Origin: Aggregatibacter kilianii
GTDB taxonomy: Bacteria > Pseudomonadota > Gammaproteobacteria > Enterobacterales > Pasteurellaceae
Length of the DNA stretch: 64,000 nt
NCBI RefSeq assembly: GCF_003130255.1
Contig: NZ_NRCN01000001.1
Coordinates: forward strand, 1,668,501-1,732,500
Direction of reading: 5' to 3'
Shown: positions 38,892 to 49,000 of the stretch, piece after piece
Position numbering within the stretch: the first letter of the stretch is position 1
Layout: the number at the start of each line of letters is the position of its first letter
Made by a program: the position numbers and the translations under genes
The notes under the pieces: model-generated
What the model was told of the DNA's origin: nothing
Seen by the model: the letters and a program-made list of their open reading frames with translations, nothing else
The model's database searches: none

Positions 38892-39905
38892 ATGCGTAAG
38901 CTACAAAACACGCTTTACATCACCACCCAAGGCAGCTATCTGCATAAGGAGCGGGAGACGCTGGTAGTGGAGCAGGAGCGTAAGAAGGTGGCGCAGTTGC
39001 CGGTGCATTCCATAGGGCATATTTTCTGCTTTGGGAATGTGCTGGTGTCGCCGTTTTTATTGGGGTTTTGCGGTGAAAATAATGTGAATTTGGCGTTTTT
39101 TACAGAAAACGGACGTTTCTTGGGACGGCTTCAGGGGCGGCAGAGCGGCAATGTGCTGTTGCGTCGGGCGCAGTATCGGGTGTCAGAGCAAAATCCCGTG
39201 CCGATTGCGCGCAATATCATTGCGGCGAAGATTCAGGCGAGTAAGCGGGTGCTTCAGCGGCAGATTGGCAATTATGGCGAGAATGCGGCGATTCAAAGTG
39301 CGGTCGATTCTTTGAATATTTCGCTGCGGCAGTTGAAGGGCACGGCGGAGCTGGACGTGGTGCGCGGTATTGAAGGCGATGCAGCGGCGCGTTATTTCGG
39401 CGTGTTCGGGCAGCTTTTGAACGAAAAAAGCGGCTTTACTTTTGACGGGCGCAACCGCCGTCCGCCCAGAGACGGGGTAAATGCGCTGTTGTCGTTTGTG
39501 TACAGCATTTTGGGCAAGGACATCAGCGGCGCGCTGCAAGGCGTGGGACTGGATCCGCAGGTGGGCTTTTTGCACGCCGACCGGCCGGGGCGCGACAGTT
39601 TGGCGCAGGATATTTTGGAAGAATTCCGCGCGTGGTGGGCGGACAGGTTGGTGTTGTCGCTGATTAACCGCGGGCAAATCAAACCGCAGGATTTTGTTAC
39701 CGAGGCAAGCGGCGCGGTGAGCTTAAAAGCCGATGCGCGTAAGCTATTGTTCCAAGCCTTGCAGGCGAAAAAGCAGGAGAAAATCGTTCATCCGTTTTTA
39801 GGCGAAGAAGTGGAAATCGGGTTGCTGCCGTATATTCAGGCAATGCTGTTGGCGCGCCATTTGCGCGGGGATTTGGCGGAATATCCGCCGTTTTTGATGA
39901 GATAA
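38892..39905 (+). CDS. cas1: Cas1, CRISPR integrase (subtype I-C)
   Basis: Cas1 with Cas2 integrates new spacers at the leader end. I start it at ATG 38892 (MRKLQNTLYI), which has AAGGAG upstream at 38879; an earlier in-frame ATG would run back into the preceding gene. The 337-residue protein has the metal-binding Glu161 (VRGIEGDAAARYFG), His228 (GFLHADRPGR) and Asp240 (AQDILEEF). A USS core lies at 39296-39304. cas2 follows 3 bases after the stop. Confidence 0.96.
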   Translation: MRKLQNTLYITTQGSYLHKERETLVVEQERKKVAQLPVHSIGHIFCFGNVLVSPFLLGFCGENNVNLAFFTENGRFLGRLQGRQSGNVLLRRAQYRVSEQNPVPIARNIIAAKIQASKRVLQRQIGNYGENAAIQSAVDSLNISLRQLKGTAELDVVRGIEGDAAARYFGVFGQLLNEKSGFTFDGRNRRPPRDGVNALLSFVYSILGKDISGALQGVGLDPQVGFLHADRPGRDSLAQDILEEFRAWWADRLVLSLINRGQIKPQDFVTEASGAVSLKADARKLLFQALQAKKQEKIVHPFLGEEVEIGLLPYIQAMLLARHLRGDLAEYPPFLMR

Positions 39906-39908
39906 ACC

Positions 39909-40202
39909 ATGTTAATGCTGATTACTTATGATATTTCTTTTGACGATCCAAACGGGCAAGCGCGATTGCGTCATATCGCAAAACATTGCTTAGATTACGG
40001 CGTACGCGCGCAATATTCGGTATTTGAATGTGATGTCACGCCTGACCAATGGGTCATGTTGAAAAACAAACTGTTGGAGACCTACGACCCTACATGTGAC
40101 AGCCTGCGTTTTTACCATTTAGGCAGTAAGTGGCGCAATAAAGTGGAGCATCATGGGGCAAAAGGGGCAGTGGATGTATTTAAAGACGTGCTTGTCATTT
40201 AG
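39909..40202 (+). CDS. cas2: Cas2, spacer-adaptation subunit
   Basis: Cas2 bridges two Cas1 dimers in the integration complex. The 97-residue protein has the ferredoxin-like start LMLITYDISFDDP with the conserved Asp8 and the end FKDVLVI. The length is typical (about 96). It is the last cas gene, 190 bases before the first repeat. Confidence 0.95.
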   Translation: MLMLITYDISFDDPNGQARLRHIAKHCLDYGVRAQYSVFECDVTPDQWVMLKNKLLETYDPTCDSLRFYHLGSKWRNKVEHHGAKGAVDVFKDVLVI

Positions 40203-40393
40203 TTCGCTAACCTGTTGCTCTCATTAAAACCCTGATGGGATAGCGATCTTTATTTTCTTTAACAATTTGGATAAGTTAATTTATTTGTATAACGGCGGTA
40301 TGGCCGTTATGCTTACTAAACTCCTTATCATAAAATCAGTTAGCGAAATACAGTGTTTAATCTGCTGATTTTTCTTGCTTTTTTAGCTAGGGA
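40203..40393 (+). promoter_or_regulatory. CRISPR leader
   Basis: This AT-rich, non-coding region joins cas2 to the array. It contains the hairpin ATAACGGC/GCCGTTAT (40289-40310) and a 9-bp inverted pair TTCGCTAAC/GTTAGCGAA (about 40202-40210 and 40340-40348) that frames it. It would hold the array promoter and integration signals; repeats to its right are uniform, as expected at the young end. Confidence 0.85.
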
Positions 40394-43354
40394 GCAGCCG
40401 CCTCCGCGCGGCTGTGTGTTGAAACTTGTATACTCTGCACTGGTCGAACGACGTCCCAGTGCAGCCGCCTCCGCGCGGCTGTGTGTTGAAACAGGCGTTC
40501 CAACAACCAACCGGTGGTCACCTTGTGCAGCCGCCTCCGCGCGGCTGTGTGTTGAAACCTTTATCTGTCGTTAGACTATACACTTTGGCGTGGGCAGCCG
40601 CCTCCGCGCGGCTGTGTGTTGAAACCACCTTGCGCATCGCTTTAATGGCTTTCCACAAGTGCAGCCGCCTCCGCGCGGCTGTGTGTTGAAACTGCATCGG
40701 GTCGGTAAAATAGATAATCGACCCCGCGCAGCCGCCTCCGCGCGGCTGTGTGTTGAAACGTCGAAGGCACACGAGAGATGACCGCGAACAAGTGCAGCCG
40801 CCTCCGCGCGGCTGTGTGTTGAAACTACGCCGAAGGTGATGGCTCAGCGCTGATTATTGAGCAGCCGCCTCCGCGCGGCTGTGTGTTGAAACGTCTATTG
40901 TAGCCATTAAAACCTCAATCTAAAAAGGGCAGCCGCCTCCGCGCGGCTGTGTGTTGAAACAGCAAAGCCAGGATCTATTTATTCAAAATTTATGACCGCA
41001 GCCGCCTCCGCGCGGCTGTGTGTTGAAACTTTACAAATTCTAATTTCCCAATAGCAGCATATTGGCAGCCGCCTCCGCGCGGCTGTGTGTTGAAACATCG
41101 CAAAGTTGTTGAAGCCTTCAATAATTTCAAGGCAGCCGCCTCCGCGCGGCTGTGTGTTGAAACCGGATACCAAATAAAATAATAAAAATAAAATGCGCAG
41201 CCGCCTCCGCGCGGCTGTGTGTTGAAACTGGTTCTGTGGTTAGGGTTGATGGGAATCCTAGGCAGCCGCCTCCGCGCGGCTGTGTGTTGAAACTCCACCT
41301 GCTGATAATGGAGGTTTTGACACTTCAAGCAGCCGCCTCCGCGCGGCTGTGTGTTGAAACCTATCGTAAGCCAGTCAATATGAAAATTCATTTTGCAGCC
41401 GCCTCCGCGCGGCTGTGTGTTGAAACCCTTTACCATCACCGGAAGATGAAGAACCATTGCGCAGCCGCCTCCGCGCGGCTGTGTGTTGAAACTTTACCTA
41501 ATTTATCAATGATATAGCCTGTTATTGGCAGCCGCCTCCGCGCGGCTGTGTGTTGAAACGATATTTTGAGTAACTATGCCGTCACTTGTCGTTGCAGCCG
41601 CCTCCGCGCGGCTGTGTGTTGAAACGGATTATGTTACAATTCGTAGCGCGGTAAAATCGCAGCCGCCTCCGCGCGGCTGTGTGTTGAAACACTATCCCCA
41701 TCTTTTACTATATTAGGATTTTGGCAGCCGCCTCCGCGCGGCTGTGTGTTGAAACTCGATGAAATTTAAAGACTTGAGCGAAGCTGAAGCAGCCGCCTCC
41801 GCGCGGCTGTGTGTTGAAACAAGATCGCCCAAGCGATCCGGTATGGACTTACACAGCAGCCGCCTCCGCGCGGCTGTGTGTTGAAACAGAATCGGCGAAT
41901 TGTGCGGCAGAATATTTGTGCTGCAGCCGCCTCCGCGCGGCTGTGTGTTGAAACTGCAATTAAGCTGTCTGATAATGATAGTTTTGATGCAGCCGCCTCC
42001 GCGCGGCTGTGTGTTGAAACCGCTCGTTGCGCGGATAAAAGTGCGGCCTGTTTTTGGCAGCCGCCTCCGCGCGGCTGTGTGTTGAAACCATTTAGTGCTG
42101 AGTGTTCTCAACTTGCCACTCGGCAGCCGCCTCCGCGCGGCTGTGTGTTGAAACCATATAATCCAAGCTAACATACCGCTGAAAATCAGGCAGCCGCCTC
42201 CGCGCGGCTGTGTGTTGAAACAATAAGGAGGCTTGACATGAGCAAAATCATCGAAGCAGCCGCCTCCGCGCGGCTGTGTGTTGAAACAGCAGGGAAGAAA
42301 TCACGCTTAGCCCACGTTCCGCAGCCGCCTCCGCGCGGCTGTGTGTTGAAACGGCGTAAGTGTCAAATTTAGAATCACTTGTCATGAGCAGCCGCCTCCG
42401 CGCGGCTGTGTGTTGAAACATATAAAATAACGGAGGCACAACAATGACATTTAAGCAGCCGCCTCCGCGCGGCTGTGTGTTGAAACTGGCCCCCTTTGAT
42501 TGAATTGCATTAAGTAGCTCCAAGCAGCCGCCTCCGCGCGGCTGTGTGTTGAAACTAAACAAAAATAGGAGAAACATAATGAATCAAGAAGCAGCCGCCT
42601 CCGCGCGGCTGTGTGTTGAAACTGGCCCCCTTTGATTGAATTGCATTAAGTAGCTCCAAGCAGCCGCCTCCGCGCGGCTGTGTGTTGAAACAAGTATTGA
42701 AATTATGCCGAACTTTCGCAATAGCGGGCAGCCGCCTCCGCGCGGCTGTGTGTTGAAACGTTCGTCTCGCGGTCTGAACCCGGTGCGGTCAACGCAGCCG
42801 CCTCCGCGCGGCTGTGTGTTGAAACTCATCAATAAGACGTTGTGCATCTGAGAACAAGGGGCAGCCGCCTCCGCGCGGCTGTGTGTTGAAACGCGCCGTG
42901 CTCAATCTTGGCAGTGCAGACAAAGCAGCCGCCTCCGCGCGGCTGTGTGTTGAAACGGGTGTAACAGAACGCCCCGAACTTCTTCGAGCGGCAGCCGCCT
43001 TCGGGTGGCTGTGTGTTGAAACGCCAAAGGTGACCGTGGCAAGGCACATGAAATCGCGCAGCCGCCTTCGGGTGGCTGTGTGTTGAAACCAGTATTTAAG
43101 TTAAGGTGTTTAAATTTTATAAACCAGCCGTCTCCGCGCGGCTGTGTGTTGAAACAGGGTACCACACCACCCCGCCGTGCCAGCCTTTATGCAGCCGCCT
43201 TCGAGCGGCTGTGTGTTGAAACTCAAAGTAGATCACAAAGGTGGTGAGCATACCGCGCAGCCGCCTCCGCGCGGCTGTGAGTTGAAACTAACGCTTATAT
43301 ATCAATAAGATCAAGTAAGATCGCAGCCACCTTTGGGTGAGTATATATTTTGTC
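40394..43354 (+). CRISPR. Type I-C CRISPR array, 45 repeats and 44 spacers
   Basis: The repeat is 32 bases, beginning GCAGCCGCCTCC and ending GTGTGTTGAAAC, with a 7-bp stem CAGCCGC/GCGGCTG. First repeat 40394-40425; last full repeat 43257-43288; a decayed repeat begins at 43323. Spacers are 32-37 bases (mostly 34-35). Repeats 1-39 look identical. Repeats 40 and 41 (42991, 43058) read ...CCTTCGGGTGG..., 42 (43124) starts with C and has one change, 43 (43191) has TTCGAG, 44 has GTGAG. The leader and identical repeats are at the left, decay at the right, so transcription runs rightwards. Spacers 32 (42487-42523) and 34 (42623-42659) are identical. Open frames inside the array are artefacts. Confidence 0.98.
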
Positions 43355-43400
43355 TTTACGAAAAATAAGTGATGTATAAGTTTCAAGCTTTTCTGCAAAA

Positions 43401-43478
43401 ACGTCTGGAAAATCCACCGCACTTTTCTTTCATAAAAATAAAAAGCTGAACCTCTTTCGAGATTCAGCTTTTCTTTTT
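43401..43478. repeat. Left copy of a USS+hairpin direct repeat flanking the maltose locus; IIBC terminator
   Basis: ACGTCT, a USS core, TTTTCTTT and the hairpin AAAAGCTGAAC...GATTCAGCTTTT occur here and again at 50730-50807 in the same order and orientation, with few differences. The hairpin part (43441-43478) ends the leftward PTS gene (T run on the minus strand). Confidence 0.8.
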
Positions 43479-43528
43479 GGGTTAGATCATTTTAACCGCT
43501 CTTTTTATTTATCTACGCTGAAATATTG

Positions 43529-45193
43529 TTACATTTTCGGAATTTCAACGCCTGAAGAGAGCAGGTCTTGAATATCCGATTTCAGTACATCAGCTTTTGG
43601 CCCATAAATGGCTTGAATGCCAGTGCCTTTGACGATAAAACCCATTGCGCCTGCTTGTTTCCAAGCCGCTGCATCGCCCACTAATTCAGGATTATGCACA
43701 GTGATACGTAAACGGGTCATACAAGCATCTACCTCGGCAATATTGTTTCGTCCGCCAAGAAGATTGATGATTTGTACCACTTGCGCACTGGCATTAGCGA
43801 CTTTTTTCTCCTCAGTTGGGGCTTCGTCAGAGCCTTTTGCATCGTAGTTGCCGTTGCGACCGGCGGTGGCTAGGTTGAGTTTCTTAATCATGAAATTCGC
43901 AATTAAGAAGGCAGCGACCGCAAACACACCGGATACCCAAATGAAGTTGATGAGATCCATGCCGATGCCCGCTTTAATCGCCATTGGTGTACGGGTTAAA
44001 AACTCAATGTTACCGAATGAGTGAACGCGTAAGTTCACAATATCCGCCATGGCAAATGCGCAACCTTGGATAGCCGCATAAACAAGGTAAAGCGGTAGTG
44101 CAACGAACATAAACATATATTCGATCGGTTCTGTTACGCCGGTTAAGAACACGGCAAGGGCAGAAGAAAGGAAAATCCCTTTGTAGATGGTTTTCTTATC
44201 CGTATCAACGTTCACGTACATGGCGAGCGTAATTCCCATTAGAATACCGCTTGAACCGATCATTTGACCCACTTTAAAGCGCGCCGGTGTCACTGTTGAG
44301 AGGAGCTCGTTATATTGCGTCATATTGCCCGCGTCTTTCAGGTTGATTAAATCACTGATCCAAGCGAGCCATAACGGGTCTTGTCCGAATACTTGTTTGC
44401 CTTGTTGCATACCGGTTAAGAATTCATAGGTACCGCCCAATGAGGTGTAGTTCATCGGAATGGTGAGCATATGGTGTAAACCGAAAGGCAGTAAAAGACG
44501 TTCTAATGTGCCGTAAACAAAAGGCGCAAGGATAGGCGCGGAGTCTTGTGAGTTGGCAATCCATTCACCGAAATGGTTAATTCCGGTTTGCACTACCGGC
44601 CAGAACACCGCTAAGATTAACGCCACTAAAACGGAACGATAGATCACCACGAATGGTACAAAGCGTTTACCGTTAAAGAAGGTAAGCACTTCAGGCAGTT
44701 TGCGGAAATTGTAGTAGCTATTAAAGGTGGTTGCTCCTACAAAACCGGCGATGATCCCTACGAATACACCCATATTTAATGCAGGTTGTCCGAGGATATT
44801 CACAAAGTAGTTTGCCACCGGAATGTCGCCTGCCAAGATGGTGCTGACGTGGGCATTCGGATCGGTCAACATTTCAATTTTTACGCCGAAGAAGTGACCG
44901 GTAATTAAGTTGATTAAAATAAAGGCAAGACCTGCGGCAAACGCACCGCCCGCACGCTCATTTGCCCAACTGCCACCAATGGCTAAAGCAAATAACAAAT
45001 GCAGATTGCCGATAATGCCCCAACCGATTTGCGCAATGATATTACCCACGCGCGCCAGCCATTCGGCATCGCTAATTAACGGTAACGAGTTACCGATACT
45101 TACCATCAAACCTGCGGCAGGCATCACGGCAATTACCACCATTAAGCATTTGCCGAATTTTTGCCAAAATTCAAAACTGAGCAATTTTTTCAT
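43529..45193 (-). CDS. PTS glucose/maltose-family transporter subunit IIBC
   Basis: This is a glucose-superfamily phosphotransferase permease that takes up and phosphorylates a sugar. The 554-residue protein has the IIC membrane domain (about residues 10-430, with LLLPFGLHHMLTIP near 235 and GVTEPIEYMFMFVALPLY near 350) and a C-terminal IIB domain (about 460-545) with the phosphoryl Cys in ACMTRLR (about 498). There is no IIA domain; a IIA from elsewhere must serve it. TAGGAG precedes ATG 45193. Its place in a MalQ/GlgP operon suggests maltose or an alpha-glucoside; trehalose is also possible because the regulator is TreR-like. Confidence 0.85.
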   Translation of the reverse strand: MKKLLSFEFWQKFGKCLMVVIAVMPAAGLMVSIGNSLPLISDAEWLARVGNIIAQIGWGIIGNLHLLFALAIGGSWANERAGGAFAAGLAFILINLITGHFFGVKIEMLTDPNAHVSTILAGDIPVANYFVNILGQPALNMGVFVGIIAGFVGATTFNSYYNFRKLPEVLTFFNGKRFVPFVVIYRSVLVALILAVFWPVVQTGINHFGEWIANSQDSAPILAPFVYGTLERLLLPFGLHHMLTIPMNYTSLGGTYEFLTGMQQGKQVFGQDPLWLAWISDLINLKDAGNMTQYNELLSTVTPARFKVGQMIGSSGILMGITLAMYVNVDTDKKTIYKGIFLSSALAVFLTGVTEPIEYMFMFVALPLYLVYAAIQGCAFAMADIVNLRVHSFGNIEFLTRTPMAIKAGIGMDLINFIWVSGVFAVAAFLIANFMIKKLNLATAGRNGNYDAKGSDEAPTEEKKVANASAQVVQIINLLGGRNNIAEVDACMTRLRITVHNPELVGDAAAWKQAGAMGFIVKGTGIQAIYGPKADVLKSDIQDLLSSGVEIPKM

Positions 45194-45203
45194 GTATGTT
45201 CTC

Positions 45204-45995
45204 CTACAATGTAAGCTCGACTTCCAAACCGAAATGGTCGGAAACTACCGGTTTATTTTTGCCATTAAAAACCACCTGACTCGATAAAACCCTTTTTGCT
45301 TGATTTAAAAAAATATAGTCTAATCGTTTTTCTTCGCTGTGGCCTTTCCAGCCATCAATCGCTTTTTCAACAGTAATCCCGCTATCTTTCTGTTCCGCCA
45401 TCTCAAAAGTATCAAGTAAACCGAGAGATTTAATTTTCTGATAAGCGTTTGGATCGCTGATTGCATCCGTGTTGAAATCACCCATCAAAATTTTAAGGTT
45501 TCGGCTTTGGCTACGCTCCACGATATTGCGAATGTTGTCCAGTTGATTTTCACCCGCGCAATTCGGCAAGTTGATATGGCAGGAATAACAATCTACAAGT
45601 TGGCCTTGATATTCCACGGTTAAGCCAAGAATTTTGCGCGAGAGGATAGAATCGAGGCGCTGATGTTGGCTGCAATAAAAAGCATCCACTTCATAAACCG
45701 GCAAGCGGGTTAAAAAGGCGATGCCTTCGTCATATTTATCGTAGCCAATATGCGAATTGCTCCAAAACAGCGAATATTTTTGCGTCGCCCGTTGATTGAT
45801 TTTATTCAGCAACACAACGCCATAGTTATCCTGCTTTAATGCTTGTGAAATCGCGGGCGCTGACATTAATTGGTTCACCTCTTGTAGGGCAACGATGTCG
45901 TAGCCCTTTTCAACAATGGTGTCGGCAATAATGTCGATTTTTTCCGCTTGGTTATCTTCTAACCAAGCGTGTACGTTGAGGGTGAGTAGTTTCAT
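45204..45995 (-). CDS. Endonuclease/exonuclease/phosphatase (EEP) family protein
   Basis: The 263-residue protein has the DNase I-like fold: LTLNVHAW (Asn7), ALQEVNQ (Glu, about residue 38), MGDFNTDA (about 169) and SDHFGLEVEL (about 252), so the active site is complete. Substrate is unknown. It lies 9 bases after the MalQ-GlgP frame and 10 bases before the PTS gene, so it is in the sugar operon. A phosphatase role on sugar phosphates or another phosphodiester is plausible but not shown. Confidence 0.75.
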   Translation of the reverse strand: MKLLTLNVHAWLEDNQAEKIDIIADTIVEKGYDIVALQEVNQLMSAPAISQALKQDNYGVVLLNKINQRATQKYSLFWSNSHIGYDKYDEGIAFLTRLPVYEVDAFYCSQHQRLDSILSRKILGLTVEYQGQLVDCYSCHINLPNCAGENQLDNIRNIVERSQSRNLKILMGDFNTDAISDPNAYQKIKSLGLLDTFEMAEQKDSGITVEKAIDGWKGHSEEKRLDYIFLNQAKRVLSSQVVFNGKNKPVVSDHFGLEVELTL

Positions 45996-46004
45996 ATGTT
46001 CCCC

Positions 46005-49000
46005 TTAATCCTCACAATGCCAAATATCGGTGTTATATTGTGCAATGGTGCGATCCGATGAGAAGAAACCGGCTTTGGCGATGTTATGAATCACTTTTTC
46101 GTTCCAGCTATCTTGATCTTCATAATCCGCCAGAATCTGTTCTTTCGCCGTGACATAAGCATCAAAGTCAATTAAGGTCATAAACCAGTCTTTATTGAGC
46201 AATTCATCATGCAGACGTTTTAAACGCTTTTTATTGCCTAGTTTCACCAGCGTAGAATCAAGGATAAAATCGACCGCTCTTTTAATGTGTTTATCCTTTT
46301 TATAGTAATCTTTTGAAACATAACCAGCAGTTTCATACAGTTTAATAATGCTTTCCGAATCTTTACCGAAGGTGTAAATGTTTTTCGCGCCGGCTAATTC
46401 GGCAATTTCCACGTTCGCGCCGTCCATTGTGCCCAAAGTTAATGCGCCATTCAGCATAAATTTCATATTGCCTGTTCCGGAAGCTTCTTTTGAGGCAAGG
46501 GAAATTTGCTCTGAAATATCTGTCGCCGGAATCAATTTTTCCGCCACGCTGACATTATAGTTTTCCACCAAATGCACGTTTAAATAGTGATTCACATCCG
46601 GATCGTTATTGATTAACTCAGACAAGCAAAGAATTAAATGAATAATATCTTGTGCAATCACATAAGCCGGTGCGGCTTTCCCACCAAAAATCACGGTAAT
46701 TTTACGTTTCGGCAGTTTGCCCGCTTTGATTTCAAGGTATTTATGAATCACATAAAGCGCATTCATTTGTTGGCGTTTATATTCGTGGAAACGCTTAATT
46801 TGCGTATCGATAATGGAATTCTCGTCCAACTCAATGCCTTTATTTTCTTTGAGATAGGTTTTCAGTGCCAATTTATTCCGGAATTTAATTTCAGCTAATT
46901 TTTGATGCACTTTTTTATCATCTTTAAAGGCAAGCAGTTTTTCCAGTTGCGTTGCATCATGTAAGTAACCATCGCCGATAAGTTGTTTAATATAAGCGGC
47001 TAGCTCTTGGTTGGAAAACTCTAACCAACGACGGAAGGTGATTCCGTTAGTTTTATTATTAAACTTCTCGGGATAAATTTCATAAAACGCTTTGAGTTCG
47101 GAATTTTTCAAAATCTCCGTGTGTAATGCCGCCACACCGTTCACGGAGTTTGAAAAATGAATATCCATATGCGCCATATAGACGCGTTTTTGCTTATCAA
47201 TAATTTGTACATCAGGATTCGGATATTCCTTATGTACTAATTTATTCAGTTTTTTGATGATCTTAACTAAATGTGGAACCACTTCTTCTAAATAAGCTAA
47301 AGGCCATTTTTCTAAGGCTTCGGCAAGAATCGTATGGTTCGTGTAGCCTACCATATTGCGCACGATTTCTACCGCTTCTGCAAATTTAATACGATGTTTT
47401 TCCGTTAATAAGCGAATCAATTCCGGAATCACCATGGATGGGTGAGTGTCATTAATTTGTACATAGGCATAATCGGCTAAATCATGTAAATTACTGCCTC
47501 GTTCAATGGCTTCATCAATTAATAACTGCGCCGCATTGGAGACCATAAAATATTGCTGATAAATACGTAATAATTCACCGTTTTTATCGGAGTCATCCGG
47601 GTAAAGGAATAAGGTCAGATTTTCTTTGATTTTTGTTTTATCAAAGGTAATGCCTTTTTTAATCAATTTATGATTAATGGATTCAATATCAAATAAGTTG
47701 AGATGGTTTTTGGTGTCTTTTTTGTAACCTAGAATATCAATGCGATCTAATTTAGAGGTTAAGGTGAAATCTTTAAATGGCACCTCATAACGGATATCTG
47801 TAGGAATTAACCAAGACTCTTTTTCAATCCAGTTATTTGGTTCGGCATGTTGCTCATTGTTTTTAAAGACTTGTTTAAACAAACCGCAATGATAATTTAA
47901 GCCTACGCCTTCCGCATTTAGCCCGAGTGTGGACATGGAATCAATAAAACAGGACGCTAAACGACCTAATCCGCCGTTCCCTAAAGACGGTTCCGGTTCA
48001 ATATCTTCAATATGGCTTAGTGATTTACCTGCCTGCGCCAATTCATCTTTGATTTCTTGATATACGCCAAGATTGATTAAATTGTTAGACAGCAATTTGC
48101 CAATCAAAAACTCCGCAGAAATGTAGTAAACCTTACGTTTAGCCGTATTTTTTTCTTTATTCGCAGCAAGGGTTTTAACATAGTTTAATAACTGTACGTA
48201 AATTGCGTGATCACTTAGCTTTTTAAGTTTTTTGTTTGTTGTTTGTTGTACAAATTCACTAAATTTAATCATTATTTTTTTCTTATTTGCACGTCCATAT
48301 AACGTGGTTATTTGGCTTAAAAAATCTTTTTTGGCTTTTGTTAAATCGCTTTCTTGCATTCTCCATTCCCAGTTTCCACCTATAGTAGAAGGAAGATTCA
48401 TTCTTGAGTTGGCCGGCAAATCTAAAATATCTTGCATGGTGGCAATAACCGTATTACTTACGGTAGCAAATAATTGGCGAATCATTGCCTGACAGATAGA
48501 TTCATCGGCAGCGCGATGGGTATAAGCGTTGATATATTGTTGTTGTTTTGTGGATAAATCCGCATACCAGCCATTAATCACATCATTATCGTGTGTGCCG
48601 GTATAGGCAATGCAATGCGGAATGCAATAATGTGGGCTATCCAGGCTTTCACCACTCACATCTTCAAAACCGAATTGCAAAATTTTCATGCCGGGATAAC
48701 CGCAATCAACCAGTAATTTCTTCGCTTTTTCATCAATATTGCCGAGATCTTCAGCGATAATCGGCAAATCGCCTAGCTGTGCTTTTACTGCTTTGAACAA
48801 ATCATATCCCGGGCCGGGTTGCCAGCTACCATATTTGGCAATATCTGCTTTACCATCCACTTGCCAATAATCGGAGAAACCTTTGAAATGATCGATACGA
48901 AGTACGTCGTAAATTTTAAAGCTTTCTTCAATGCGATGAATCCACCAGGCATAGCCTTGTTTTTTATGTTCAGGCCAGTCATAAAGCGGATTGCCCCAAA

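Noticed and set aside
40893-40928. Spacer 8 sharing TAGCCATTAA with 38045-38056 in the cassette
   Set aside because: Only ten common bases in AT-rich text; not a self-targeting match.
40353-43165. Several open frames of 60-155 residues on both strands with repeated NTQPRGGGC or AAASARLCVET text
   Set aside because: They are translations of the CRISPR repeats and vary with spacer length; no ribosome sites, no coding pattern.
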